Assembly (NCBI GenBank): GCA_034401795.1
Contig: CM067369.1
Location: 137,838,496 to 137,902,495, forward strand
Length of the DNA: 64,000 nt
Source of the DNA: Chaetoderma sp. LZ-2023a
Taxonomy: Eukaryota > Mollusca > Caudofoveata > Chaetodermatida > Chaetodermatidae
Direction: 5' to 3'
Position numbers and translations under genes: made by a program. The notes beneath the pieces were generated by a model. It searched no databases. It saw only the letters and a program-made list of their open reading frames with translations, and had not been told where the DNA came from. This document shows positions 33,236-44,000 of the stretch, one piece after another (position 1 is the stretch's first letter; the number at the start of each line of letters is the position of its first letter).

Positions 33236-33629
33236 AGTCAGTGGGACCCGGAGAGTCAGCTGCATATCAATCTGTTGGAAATGATGGCAGTGGAACTGGC
33301 ATTGGAAGAGTTCCTTCCGATGATCAGGGGCACGGTGATATTGATACGGTTGGACAATTCGACAGTAGTATCATATATAAATCGCCAAGGCGGGACCAGG
33401 TCGCCCACTCTGTGTATCAGAGTGTGGCACTTGATTCAATGGTGCAGGAATTACTCGGGTGTTTTGAAAGCAGCTCATATTCCTGGTCGATTGAACATTC
33501 TGGCGGATGCTTTGTCTCGCAGACAGAGAATTCTGCCAACAGAATGGTCCCTCAACCCTCCGGTTCTGCGACGGATCTTCGAGCATTGGGGCAAACCCAA
33601 CGTGAACTTGTTCGCCATAAAGGAAAAGA
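33236..33629 (+). pseudogene. DIRS-B1b RNase H remnant
   Basis: Frame 33,140-33,629 encodes ESQLHINLLEMMAVELALEE, LIRLDNSTVVSYINRQGG, AAHIPGRLNILADALSRR and FEHWGKPNVNLFA. This is the second half of RNase H and the start of the methyltransferase-like part. The first catalytic Asp block (VYTDAS) is deleted, and the S in RSDNST is replaced by L. Confidence 0.8.
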
Positions 33630-34002
33630 CTGACACTGCCTCTTTTCCAATTTATTGGCGAAAGAGACACATGAATAAAAGTTTTTTCTAAGTCTTTCTT
33701 CGTTTGTCTACACTCTACTTGGATTGTAATACCTCCCTGATCATGTCTGACCATGTTAAAATGCCAGAGGCTATGTCAGGAACATGTCATCATGTGAATT
33801 CTATTACAATTTTTCTAATTCGTGTCATGGTTCACTTTGTTATGTGTTTCCGGGATTCGCGATTGGATGTGATCGGCGCCATTTAAACTGGTTAAAAGCA
33901 TATTTGGCACTATGATATATTAATCGCTCTTTGTTTTTGTGTCCACCGGTACATGTCTTTGATTGCCGTATGACGATTGTATGACAGCGTCCGGGCCGTG
34001 GC

Positions 34003-34700
34003 ATGGTGAAATATACTCCACACGATTCTCTGGCTCCTGGTTTGGCCATGGCGCAAAACATGCGTGCTCTTTCGCACCCGCATGTTTTCGCCTCCTTACC
34101 AGGAGTACCCGCGACTTCAGCCACGTTCTCGACTGCGAATGTTATTAAGGATGATGAAGGCCCGCGCCTTGTCGAACATTCGCAGGTAGCCATGGAGGAT
34201 GACTGGTCTTACGCATGCCAATGGCTGGTAAGTGTCATACCAGAACTCAACGTGGATCAATCAGCTAGCCAGCGGGATCAGCGCCCGTGGTTGGCAGGTA
34301 AGCCAACACCTACCGCAATGCCATCTCTGCCGCTGGCTGAACATATTGTGGATATGTTTAGAGCGGCAAGATGTCTATTAAGGCTAATGGATGTCTCACG
34401 AAGACCCCTCGCAAGGTGGCAAGGCGATGCCGCATCGTACCTGGCAAATACCAGAAGCACAGTGTGGTACCTAAGCCAAGCGCGGATGACCATGCTGCGC
34501 TAGGTGAAGATACCCACCTCCAAGAGACGGTTACCCTGGTAAACAACCAGAGGGCGCTACATGAGCAATTTGAGGTGCTCCGTAGAGAGTGCATTCGCGC
34601 AGCGCCCTCTGTGTACCGTCCTCAGCGGGCCCGTGTTGGCGGTGGCCAGATCAGAGGCCAACCACCAGCGCAGCGCAGGTAGTGGTCGTGCATGAATGGG
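34003..34700 (+). pseudogene. DIRS-A2 gag-like remnant
   Basis: Frame 34,003-34,503 encodes LSHPHVFASLPGVPATSATF, DEGPRLVEHSQVAMEDDWSY, PWLAGKPTPTAMPSLPLAEH and IVDMFRAA. These match the gag-like part of A1 (LSGPHAFPGLPGVSAYPPST, DEGPRLVERSQLATEEDWSD and so on). It frameshifts at about 34,370 and then loses about 360 nt relative to A1, rejoining at ETVTLVNNQRALHEQFEVLR. Confidence 0.75.
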
Positions 34701-34969
34701 CTTGCAGCGAGGGGGTGCAGGCTCTTCCAGTGCTGCCAGACAGGCAGCCACCCGTGCACTGAGGTGTGCGTGGTGCAGGCTGTGGCGCGTAAGGATCTGG
34801 TCGTGGTAACAATGCCTGATGGGCTGGTTACCACAGAAAGGACCATACCAGTGCTTCTAGAACTGGAGACAGTGCCACTCTTGCATTGCTTATGTCCACC
34901 TCTATCCCTAGGTGGACCAGTGTTTGGGGGGGGGGGCATTTGCCCCTCCACAGACAAGAGTGGGAGCGG

Positions 34970-35300
34970 TTAACTCAGTAATACAGTCAGTGTGTAACAG
35001 TCGTCATGTCTTGGCACGGGTTTACTTGAGAATTCTGGGGTCGATGGCTTCTTTGGAACCAGTCATTCCACGGACGGCCTTACGCAGACGGCCTATCTAG
35101 TTATTTCTCATGACGTAGTGGACCCCGAGTACAGGATCACTGAACTAAAATGTGTCAGTGTTAGAACCTCTTATTCACCACCTCCAATGTTGGATGAAAA
35201 GAGAGAATCTCCTGGCGGGGGTGATGCTCACCCCTCCCCACCCTCAAGTAACGATGTATACGGATGCGTCAATGGAGGGATGGGGGGATTGCCTTGAATG
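34970..35300 (+). pseudogene. DIRS-A2 RT end and RNase H start
   Basis: After a deletion of the RT core, the sequence matches A1 from VIQSVCDSRHVLARVYLR to VTVYTDASMEGWG. The reading frame is broken by several indels and stops. Confidence 0.7.
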
Positions 35301-35450
35301 TGAGAAATGGAAATCACGTGAAAATAAGTAACACGCGTTATCCAGACAACAGCAGTGTTCAGCAATACTGTTTTCAAAATATTAACAGTCACATCGTTTG
35401 TACACATAATCAATCACATCGATATTGTGGCCAGACAAAAAGATTAAATA

Positions 35451-38225
35451 CCGTATTTCGCTTATTTGAAGCCTAGGCTTCTATTAGGACAAGAGGTGTT
35501 CAATTTCAAACCCAACATCTCTGAGAAAGGGGATGGGCTTATATTAGAGAGTTTTCCCAAAAAAGTTTTCTAAAACTGATACCACGGAAATTCAACTCAT
35601 TTTCTCCTGTAAAAATTCCCACCGCCTACGCCTATGTTTAATGTATACCTCAAAACATCACCGGGGGAAGTGAAATTATTTGATTTGAGCGCCTAAATAT
35701 TGCGTATCCTTTAATAAAGGTTGTTTATTACATCAAAATGAATCCACAACTTGATATAAAATGGCGTCGCGAAAAAATACAAATCACATGATTCCAGCGC
35801 TAAAGATAAGGCTGTATAATGCGTAATATACGCATAGAAATTGTCCATGTATGCAGGCATTTAAATATTCATGTGTACCATGTGCGCCTCATGTAAAGCC
35901 AGTACGCTTCTGTGTATTAAACTGCCCATACCGACATGTGCCCATTTAACCAATACATTCAACTACGTACACAAATGGGTATCTACGTGATGGTCATGTA
36001 CTATTATTATTTATATGTCTCGTAAAACTAAAAAGCAGTGCCTATAATACCATCAGTAAGCATTGTGATCTCACATCTCCGCAAGAGGGTATTCTTTGCT
36101 TTATTACAAGACCTCCGCATTACCTATGTGCGCATATATGCATGTCAATGAAAAAACTTCAATTGACATTATTTTCGTACATATTAGCAAATTAGATAAC
36201 ATATCACTGGAACTTAGTTGTTCAAGACATATTTTAGTTGAAAATATGATTACAGGCCTAACTTTTACAGTAGCCGTCAGTCATAACCCGCTAATCCGAG
36301 CCTGTCTTTTAGAAACTAAATCTCCATGCAGGCATATCTTATATAGCATTTTGTAATTAAGACTAACATATGAATGGAGATGAAGGATTTTTAAAATGTC
36401 AATATTTCATTAGATACGGCAAAATATACAGATATATTTGTAAAAACTGGTTCTTTCACATTTATTTTAGTTAGAGGGGTAATTATAACAATAACTTTTT
36501 ATATGAAACTTACACCAGTTGCCGCATGCCAAAGCATTACTCTTCCAAAGTTCTCTTCATGTGATTTAGTCTACCGGCCAATATTAAAAGATCTGTATTA
36601 GTGCTTCTAACCTAGGATGATTCTTTAAAAGTAAAACACTTGCCAAGATTAGATGAAGAATATTCTAATGGCAATACCCTATCTTGTCAGCGCTTCTAAA
36701 CCGTAGTCCCATTTTAACCAAACACGAAGCAAAAAAGTGGAATTCCCCATCTAAATAAAGAAGGGTTCTGCGAAAATGTGGAGTGTTAACACTTTTCCTT
36801 CTATTTTATATGCCAATGATACATGTACATGTATGTCATGGTTGAAGCTCTGTTAATTATTTTGAAAACAATTTGTGTGTAACTTCTGTTTATGATTAAT
36901 TATCTGCAATTTCTTTCAGTCAAACTAGCTTCTAAATTTAATTGCCTTTAAACAAATCTAAGAATTCAGAATGATATGCGTTATTACATTGCCGTATGCC
37001 ACAGATATATAGTCTTTAGAATGCTATGATGACCATAGAATATCAGAGATTAACACACTCAGTGGTCATTGTGATTCAATGTCCCTCACAGAATGACATC
37101 ACTCATCAAAATGGAAGATAACCGTGTGTAGGATTCTACGTGAGGTTTATCATATAAAACAATATGACATTCTCTAGATTTACTGTAAATACTTGTAGCA
37201 TGATGATCTGATGATACAATTATACTGCACTGATTGTTACACTTTCATATTGTAAGGATTATGTAGAATACAACATCATATATTATGATATATATTGTTG
37301 GGAGAAGGGGAGGAGGATAATTGTCAAGTACAAAGGTTTGGTATTCAGTAACAACAAGTCTTGTACTCCTCAAGAATTTGCGGTACGCGTCAGTTGAAAA
37401 ATTAAGGAGTACCGTACTCCCAACTGAAGAAAATTATCTGGAGCACTGCGTGATTCGCCTCCAATTGAAGAGTTTATTTTAGAACGAGTACTCGGATATA
37501 AATATTCTGGAATCGGGGACTCGGAAATTTTTATATATTATCATTGCGCGATAGGAACTGAGTATCATACTGATCTGAATAACGGGTACGCGTTTGATAA
37601 ACTCCCGTTAGCGTATAATATCTCGCGAGAACACGCCGCAATCGCAAAAGAGCCACTGGTTCGTCAACATAAGAAGCTGTCTATATTGTCGTTCGTAATA
37701 ATTCATTTTGGATCATTTAATGTTGATCGGCGTTACAAAATTGATTCATAATACTGCTTGTTTGGTATATAAATTTGGTCTTAAAATATATTTATGAGGA
37801 AGGTATTTAATCATGCCAAGACTGTTTTACGCGCATTTTGACTACAAAAGTGTGGAATAAACTTTATTATATCTTGAACATACGTGGCCTACTATTAGTA
37901 TTAATCTAATATAATGTAGGTGGTCGAGATTTACAAATCCGAGGTCTGTATTGACTTCTAGAGCGGCTGGAAATGTATCTGGACAGAGCTCAGTGTGAAA
38001 TAGACACACCCTGTGATATGATTGTTATTATTATACACGCTATTCTTACAAATTTGCTCTTAAAAAAAATTTTCCTATACAATCTGCTGAGTTAGGGGGC
38101 GGGCTTCTAATACAGAGTTTTGTCGTTTTGAAACTGCTAAGAAATCATTGGAACTCATATGTCAAAGTTAGGGGGTGGTGGGGTTGCTTCTATTAGAGCA
38201 TAGGATTCAATTAGGCGAAATACGG
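35451..38225. mobile_element. 2.8 kb TA-flanked non-coding element with terminal inverted repeats
   Basis: The ends are CCGTATTTCGC and GCGAAATACGG-type inverted repeats (CGAAATACGG on the right), each bordered by TA. Further inside, GGCTTCTATTAGGAC and GGGCTTATATTAGAGAG on the left mirror GGGCTTCTAATACAGAG and TTGCTTCTATTAGAGC on the right, which looks like subterminal repeats. No open frame with a recognised domain lies in the interior. Borders fit a non-autonomous cut-and-paste DNA transposon with TA target duplication; the superfamily is unassigned. Confidence 0.6.
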
Positions 38226-38525
38226 TATGTGTTTATCTAAGACGACTGTTTTGACATTCCAATAATAAAGGAGACTACATTGGATAGCCAATTGTCTGTC
38301 CAAAGTTACCTCCCTTATTATTGAACTATCCAAACATAGCATTTGCCTAATACGTCGTATGAATTTGTGTTTTTTGTGTAATGTATTATTTCTTTATATT
38401 CCATACTGGTGCTTCCATAGCTTGCATTATGGTGTTTTACATTAACTGATTTTAATAGAAAGAAATGATTAAAAGTTGTATTTCAAACTAGTGCGTTTTG
38501 TAGTGTGTTTTCATTTGAAAAAAAT

Positions 38526-38675
38526 TATTCGGTCTTCAGCCAACATTCCACAATTCATTTCATTGCGCTTACTACAGTTTAACGTTAACCAGAACACTGT
38601 TCCTGGTACAGGCTCCGGTTAATGCTAAACAGTAGTAAGTACAATAAATTGTGGGAAATTGGTTGAAGACTGAAT
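38526..38675. mobile_element. Long hairpin MITE, about 150 bp
   Basis: ATTCGGTCTTCAGCCAA at the left faces TTGGTTGAAGACTGAAT at the right. The arms continue inward through CCACAATTCATT/AATAAATTGTGG and CTTACTACAGTTTAACGTTA with its inverse. The loop is short. The structure is typical of a foldback MITE and carries no coding sequence. Confidence 0.8.
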
Positions 38676-38854
38676 AGTCATGTCTTACCTTCTCGGGAAT
38701 TCCCGTTTCCGGCGGCCATCCAAATTAACGTGACATCCAGTAAGCTAATTACAGCTTAAATCTAATAATTTTACTATTCCCAACAACAAGACAGAAGTAA
38801 ATGTATTTCTAAAAGCATATGCCTTTGTTATTAATCAGTAACCCGCTCATTTGT

Positions 38855-38855
<1 letters not shown>

Positions 38856-38911
<56 letters not shown>
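38856..38911. repeat. 56-nt poly-C run
   Basis: An uninterrupted C homopolymer from 38,856 to 38,911. True runs this long are rare, and the length may be an assembly or read-error product. Confidence 0.9.
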
Positions 38912-38914
<3 letters not shown>

Positions 38915-39150
38915 CATTGCGTCAATTTGATAAATTATAACAAAGTTCCTGCTTTCGTCACTGACTTATAAGTTCTCCAGGGTTATGTATAGGTAAATTT
39001 TACACATAATTAATCGCGTAATCGTGATTATTTTTACTAATTGATCATGATCACACAAAGCAATAATTTCACAAGCCTAAGGTGAACACTATGGCCCGTT
39101 GAGCCATTTATATTATTTTTTAACCAAGTATTTGTTACTCTATCTTTCAG

Positions 39151-39363
39151 GTTATTCTGATGTAAGATGAGTCGGCAACCATGCAAAGTGCTCCAGACCT
39201 ATTCCCGCAGGCACAGGAATAGAACTGTCCACTTGACTGTGCCTGACAAACTGCCATGGGGGACTGAAGAGAGTCCCTGTAGTGTATTCAGCACCAGCAG
39301 TGTCTCCATGTCATCCAGTGTGGGCTCCAGTTACACAGAAAATGATCACAAGAAACCTGCACG
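39151..39363 (+). CDS. Possible host gene, first coding exon
   Basis: A good acceptor (TATCTTTCAG) precedes 39,151 and ATG follows at 39,167. The frame MSRQPCKVLQTYSRRHRNR continues into a Ser-rich stretch (SVFSTSSVSMSSSVGSSYTE) and ends CACG|GTAATA, leaving two bases. That phase fits the exon at 42,862 exactly, and translation otherwise stops within one codon of the donor. The basic N-terminus with Ser-rich tail looks intrinsically disordered. I do not recognise the protein. It is the best candidate for host coding DNA in the window. Confidence 0.45.
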
Positions 39364-39859
39364 GTAATAATGAACTAAGCTCACTAAAAAACTGTGTCTT
39401 ACTCCTCTTAGGAAGACATAGATTAGCGTTCCATGGCTCACTATCTTTTGGGCCCCCAAAATAAATATAATTTATGGGAGGGTGCTGTATATGTACTGTA
39501 TATGTGTCAATTTCAGGAAAAAGTACCGAATGGTGTCAGAGGTCTTTGTCAGCAAATATTTGTGCTGTATACATTACAAATTTGTTTATCATTAAGCTAT
39601 TTTCTGTACTGGCATCTATATTTGTGATCGCTGATTATATAAGTTATATCATCTACAAATTTTTATGTTTTAGTTTCCGACATGGCATTTTTGAGCAGGC
39701 TACATGATTCATAAGTGATTATCACATTCTAATTAAGCATATAACTTATATAATCAGCGCTTCTAATAAACAATAATCACACTAATCAGTGTTATGTGCA
39801 TGGCAGATCTCAAAAAGATTTTTGATCTATATTTAGCATCTTTTTTTCATTGGACTTCT

Positions 39860-39985
39860 TAGGTAGAGTCAAAGTGTCATGATTTAGTTTCAGTAAGATC
39901 CGTCCATATTTGGCATTATCGCCACTGAATAGCTTAAAATGTGTTAAAACTTTGTCAGATCTCAGAGGTTTTTGAACCTACCTTT
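39860..39985 (+). repeat. Dispersed repeat R2, copy 1
   Basis: CTTAGGTAGAG, AAGTGTCATGATTT, AGTTTCAGTAAGATCC, TTGGCATTATC and GAATAGCTTAA recur in the same order at 41,573-41,670. No coding signal. Confidence 0.5.
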
Positions 39986-40012
39986 GAAATTTTTTCAGTG
40001 GTTGCAGGATTC

Positions 40013-41568
40013 GATCTCTAGTTATGTCCGCTAGTCCGAGACTACCTGATTCTCATACGGACTACTTATAGTCCGTTGGTCACAAGTCCAGTGGACTAGT
40101 GCAAAATTTCTGTCAAAATTATCCATTAGACTCGCAAAAATGAAATATTCCATGACGTTGAGAAGACTAATGCATAAATTTCTTGCAAACACGCAAGCTT
40201 ATATTACCCTCTTAAAATTACTGCAGAAGCTATATATGTTAAAATCTACAATAGCAGTGCTTGTTCATAGTCGGCAACCATTCTGGAGCATTTGCATTTA
40301 ATTCACGCTCAGCTTTTTTTATTTTCTATATGATAGGACATAAAAGATCCGAAAACAACCGAATTGCGAAATCGCTTAATGCGTGCAAATGTGCTGACGT
40401 CGTAAAACAAATTACTTGGTCAATTCAGCCTAGAGGGATACAAGAATTGCTCATTGCCTCGTAGCCGAGTTGCATGGCTTATGAATTGATTGGTAATTAT
40501 GTAGAAATCATAAAATTTATTTTGAGCGATACAAACATATCTGGCATATGTATATGGCTTGGAAATTACATATAATATAGCATAGCGATTAAACCAACGA
40601 ATACCTGTACACTCTTCATTTAATAATTAAACAAGTATACTGATGACAGATTTTGTCGAGGAACATATACACTCCCAACTTTCCTGACGAATTGAAACTT
40701 CCCGTTCATTTTGTCCTAGAGGGGATATGAGAATTGCTATTATCTAGGAACATTGTCATGTCAAATTTAGTAATGTCTATATCAACCAATTTTTGGACAA
40801 ACATGATAAAATGTATTAAATTGTCACTACGCTACTATTAGAACATTGTGAGCATGCTTTCTAGACAATACAATTCAATATTTAATCATTTCACGGCTTA
40901 AATTGATGACTTAAAGATAAAATGGCGGTAGGATAGCGAGTCAGAACTGAGAAAATTATGCCATTACACATACTCCAATTCACTGACTGACCGCCTAAGA
41001 GTCTGTTTTAGATAAAATATCACAGCGCATAGTAGCTACACGGCGTATGACACCGTGTAGCCAGGTTCCCAAATAAATGCCCCAGGGAACCAAGCTACCA
41101 CAATGGGTAAGGTGTAATGCAGTTCTGACAGAATTAACTTCCTGTTTAGTGTGCTATAATAATATGCGCATGTGTGTGTCAAGATATTGCCATGACTTGC
41201 AAAATAGTAACGCATATTTCGCTCACAAATTTAAAGAAAAAATATTATTTAACATGACTGCGCATATATATTCATATGCATGATTTGCCGATTACTGGAA
41301 CTACACAACAAATTACATGTGGTGCCTGGTTGCCTGTACCATATAATATTATAGCGCTAAAAGAATTGATAGCGGTTCCAAACTAATTATGCAATATCAA
41401 AGCAAGCGATAACGGTACTAAAAACCTTGGCAGGAAATGTGAGTACCATAGGATATGTATTGTTTGGTATGTTGATTTTCTGAACCCCTTTTAACAGGAC
41501 TAGTGCTTTTATATGCGGGCTAGTCTATTTTCAAAATCACTAGTCCAACGGTTAAGATCGACCCCTGG
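40013..41568. mobile_element. hAT-like non-autonomous element, 1.56 kb
   Basis: The left edge reads CAGGATTCGATCTCTAGTTA and the right edge, inverted, CAGGGGTCGATCTTAACCGT; both continue with repeated ACTAGTCC words. GGTTG lies directly outside each end and could be a 5-bp target duplication. CAGGG-type ends are common in hAT elements. The interior has no transposase. The interior open frames at 40,261 and 41,077 lack domains. Confidence 0.45.
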
Positions 41569-41572
41569 GTTG

Positions 41573-41700
41573 TATTAGGTGGAGATGAAGTGTCATGATT
41601 TCGTTTCATCGAGATCCATCCAGCTTTGCCAGAGTTATCCACCCTGAGAAGCTTAAGATTAATCAAAGACAGGCGTATTAATTTATTAAACCTCGGCTAG
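41573..41700 (+). repeat. Dispersed repeat R2, copy 2
   Basis: Matches 39,860-39,985 block for block (AAGTGTCATGATTTCGTTTC, GAGATCCATCCAGCTTTG, GAGAAGCTTAAG). Confidence 0.5.
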
Positions 41701-41754
41701 GCGTGACACTTGTTAAATTAATGTTGGTGAGAAAATTTTAGTGCAACACCTTTT

Positions 41755-42620
41755 TTAGCTCACCTGGTCTTACCTGGCCTGAAAGGCCAAGTGAGCTTAT
41801 GCCATGGCGACCACACGCCTGTCTTCCATCAGCTTTTCCTTTAAATGACTTCTTCTCAAGAACCTCTGGGCCGATTTCAACTATATTTGGCAGGAAGCCT
41901 CCTTAGGGCATAGGGATCCAAGTTTGTTCAAATGAAGCCGATCAGCCAATTTGGCCAGTGGCCATCTTGGATTTTGGCCGATTTTAGCTAATGTCTAAAA
42001 ATCTTCTCCGAAACTACTTCAGGGATCAATTCAAAACTCATGAAATAGCATCTAGGGTAAGAGCTGAACCAAGTTTGTTCAAGGGAACTTGATTGGCCAA
42101 ATCGTTCGGTGGCCATCTTGGATAACCTAGTTTTCCCGAAAATGATTTCTCCAGAACTGCAGAAGGGATCGGGCCGAAATTTGCGATATATAATTAGGAA
42201 GTAAAGGCCATTAAAGTTTGTTCAAGAGAAGTTAATACGTAAAGAAATATGGCCACCCTGGACCAATAAAAATATAGCGCATTTGGCAGCCATTTTGAAT
42301 TTTATTTGATGGATTTTGAAGCCAAAATTGGTTTTATATATGTTGTTGAGTATGCTGGTTTCAAATTTGCCACTAACATTTGCCCATGGAAGCTTGATAT
42401 GTAAAGAAATATGTCTGCTATGAATCAATCAAAATATAATATTTTTGGTGGGCATCTTGGATTTTCTGCAAATTTCTGAGAAAAGCATAAAAAGACTTAA
42501 TTATTAACCACTGGGCCAATTTTAATAAAACTTGGCTAAACTTTCTTCACAGAAATTTGATTGGTAAATTTATACAGTGGTTATCTGATTTTTTCATTTG
42601 TGCCAGTCGCCATTAATTCC
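41755..42620 (+). repeat. Dispersed repeat opening with AGCTCACCTGG, copy 2
   Basis: It begins TAGCTCACCTGG and shortly after has the inverse CCAAGTGAGCT, forming a terminal hairpin. GCTTATGCCATGGCGACC follows. AAGTTTGTTCAA recurs at 41,920, 42,071 and 42,214, so the body is made of diverged monomers of about 145-150 bp. This is the same family as 1-640, in opposite orientation. Confidence 0.75.
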
Positions 42621-42861
42621 AGATGAGCGACATTGGCAATTTGCAGACCAAGAGAAGACTATTTTTGGGAATTTTCCACTGGAATGACTGGTTCAATAAC
42701 TGAGTCAGTCATTCCATTGCTAAATTTTCAAAAATAGTCTTAACTTTGTCTGCAAATCAACATTTTCTTTGAGAAAATTGGAATTTTCTTGAACAAATTT
42801 GAGGCTTAGAGGGTTAATAGACCTGCATTGTCAAACTTTTTATTCATTGTTTCATTTTCAG

Positions 42862-42940
42862 AAGAGGAAGGCAGCGTGACAAAGAGAACATTCCACTGGG
42901 CAAACAAGTGCATGGACAGTCTACATCTGATGCTAACACG
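42862..42940 (+). CDS. Possible host gene, second coding exon with KEN motif
   Basis: The acceptor TTCATTTTCAG and the donor ACG|GTAAAT bound a 79-nt exon. Joined to the exon at 39,167 it reads RRGRQRDKENIPLGKQ, then VHGQSTSDANT. The frame stays open and ends in phase 0. DKENIP is a KEN-box-like motif as found in proteins degraded through the anaphase-promoting complex; function is inferred only from that motif. The intron before it, 42,861 back to 39,364, contains several transposon copies. Confidence 0.45.
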
Positions 42941-43106
42941 GTAAATGTGATGCCGGAATAGAATATAAATAAATACATGCTCGCTACAGTAGGCAAGGGC
43001 TTCCATTAGTGGTAGTCTTGACATACAATGCTCCCAAAGTTCATGTTTGGACTTCCAAAACAAATACCAAGGAAGTCCTGGAATTCCTAGCTTTAGCCAT
43101 GATTTT

Positions 43107-43300
43107 AACCCTTAGCACTCTGATGTCAATATTCTAACTTTTACTGTGTCAATTGCAAAGAAACTTGTGTACATTTGTCAACAATTTTAGTGGACGATGT
43201 TGCTGTCTACGACAGCATCATCTCCCACCAAATTTGTTGAAAAATGAACACCAGTTTATCTTTTAATTTAATTTAATTTCAGAGTGAAGTGTTAAGCAAA
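43107..43300. mobile_element. MITE family M1, copy 3
   Basis: It starts TTAACCCTTAGCACTCTGAT and ends TCAGAGTGAAGTGTTAAG. The centre has GATGTTGCTGTC facing GACAGCATCATC. The copy lies in the intron between the second and third possible host exons. Confidence 0.75.
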
Positions 43301-43356
43301 TTATATGTATGTCATTTGTATGTGAACCATTTTAAACTTCCATATTTCATGTTTAG

Positions 43357-43401
43357 TCACCAACACCTATTACCCCTGAAGTCCTGGACCTCGGGTTCTA
43401 A
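43357..43401 (+). CDS. Possible host gene, third coding exon
   Basis: The acceptor ATGTTTAG precedes 43,357 and the phase-0 frame gives SPTPITPEVLDLGF and a TAA at 43,399. SPTPITPE has proline-directed phosphorylation-like sites, consistent with the KEN motif upstream. Together the three exons would make a protein of about 106 residues, or a longer one if the weak donor GG|GTTCTA is used and further exons lie beyond the DIRS cluster. Confidence 0.35.
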   Translation, partial: SPTPITPEVLDLGF

Positions 43402-43680
43402 GGAATTAATGAAAGCCCTGCACCTAGGAAATAATGTAAAAATGTCTCATCATTAGCCACTCTGCAAATAGAGTGTTCTCCTTCGATCAATACTCACCAT
43501 TCTGTTACTTCTGATATACAGCTGACCCTGACAGCTGGCTCTAGGACTATAGACTTAGAAAGCTTTACTGACTCCTTGGAACCGGGTACTCGGCTCCCAG
43601 CTGCCGAGTACCCGTCTACCATAGAGCTCATTCTTGTTTGCATAGCGACAAGAGAATACATGCTTTTCACATCAAGAGTA

Positions 43681-43860
43681 TACTTACCTCCCTAGATACT
43701 TTTGATATTGCTAAATATCGGCTTTCACTCAATAAAACACTCAGATTAAAAACAGTTAGGTGCCCCTACTGGGCAGGGAGTCAGAGGTAGTCCGGCGGAT
43801 GGTCGCCCCACCACCGCGCATGCGCCGACTACTACTTCCTCTTTGCTCATTTATTGGCAA
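43681..43860 (+). repeat. DIRS-A1 left inverted terminal repeat
   Basis: From TACTTACCTCCCTAGATACT to CTCATTTATTGGC. It is the reverse complement of 50,465-50,634 apart from a few positions (for example GGGAGTCAG against GGAAGTCAG). An extra 16 bp (TTTCACATCAAGAGTA) at the outer edge is unique to the left end. Confidence 0.93.
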
Positions 43861-43949
43861 AGGGTTACATGCGGTTTTGTGTTCTCTATACTTTTCTGCG
43901 CGTTACCTTGTTTTTTACTCACATTTGACGATTCTTGTACGGTGGAAGC

Positions 43950-44000
43950 ATGTCGGAAAGGGAGGATTCGCCTTTAGAAGGAGCGGGATCTCTTTATCAG
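43950..44000 (+). CDS. DIRS-A1 leader exon
   Basis: The ATG at 43,950 opens MSEREDSPLEGAGSLYQ, 17 codons, ending CAG|GTGAAT in phase 0. The intron of 766 nt ends CTGTTTCAG at 44,766 and the joined frame continues without a stop. Family B has a leader exon of the same design and an intron of about the same length. The long downstream frame has no ATG near its start, which supports splicing as the way it is translated. Confidence 0.65.

Larger units (their letters stand above)
31004..33629 (+). mobile_element. DIRS family B, copy B1b, internally deleted
   Basis: It starts 20-25 bp into the B terminal repeat, at TTACTTCTGATATACAGC, fused to B1. Leader exon, intron, Cys/His exon and gag follow in order. 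A deletion near 33,235 removes the gag C-terminus, the RT and early RNase H, so that RNase H continues from ESQLHINLLEMMAV. The copy ends near 33,629, fused to copy A2. Confidence 0.8.
33630..35300 (+). mobile_element. DIRS family A, copy A2, degraded remnant
   Basis: The start aligns with the inner edge of the A1 terminal repeat (CTCTTTxCxxATTTATTGGC). A leader-exon relic with ATGTCTGACC before GTGAATTC (33,742-33,795) and the intron start follow. Three large deletions relative to A1 remove most of gag N-terminus, part of gag, and the RT. The copy then ends in RNase H at ACGGATGCGTCAATGGAGG. Neither end of the element is preserved. Confidence 0.75.
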
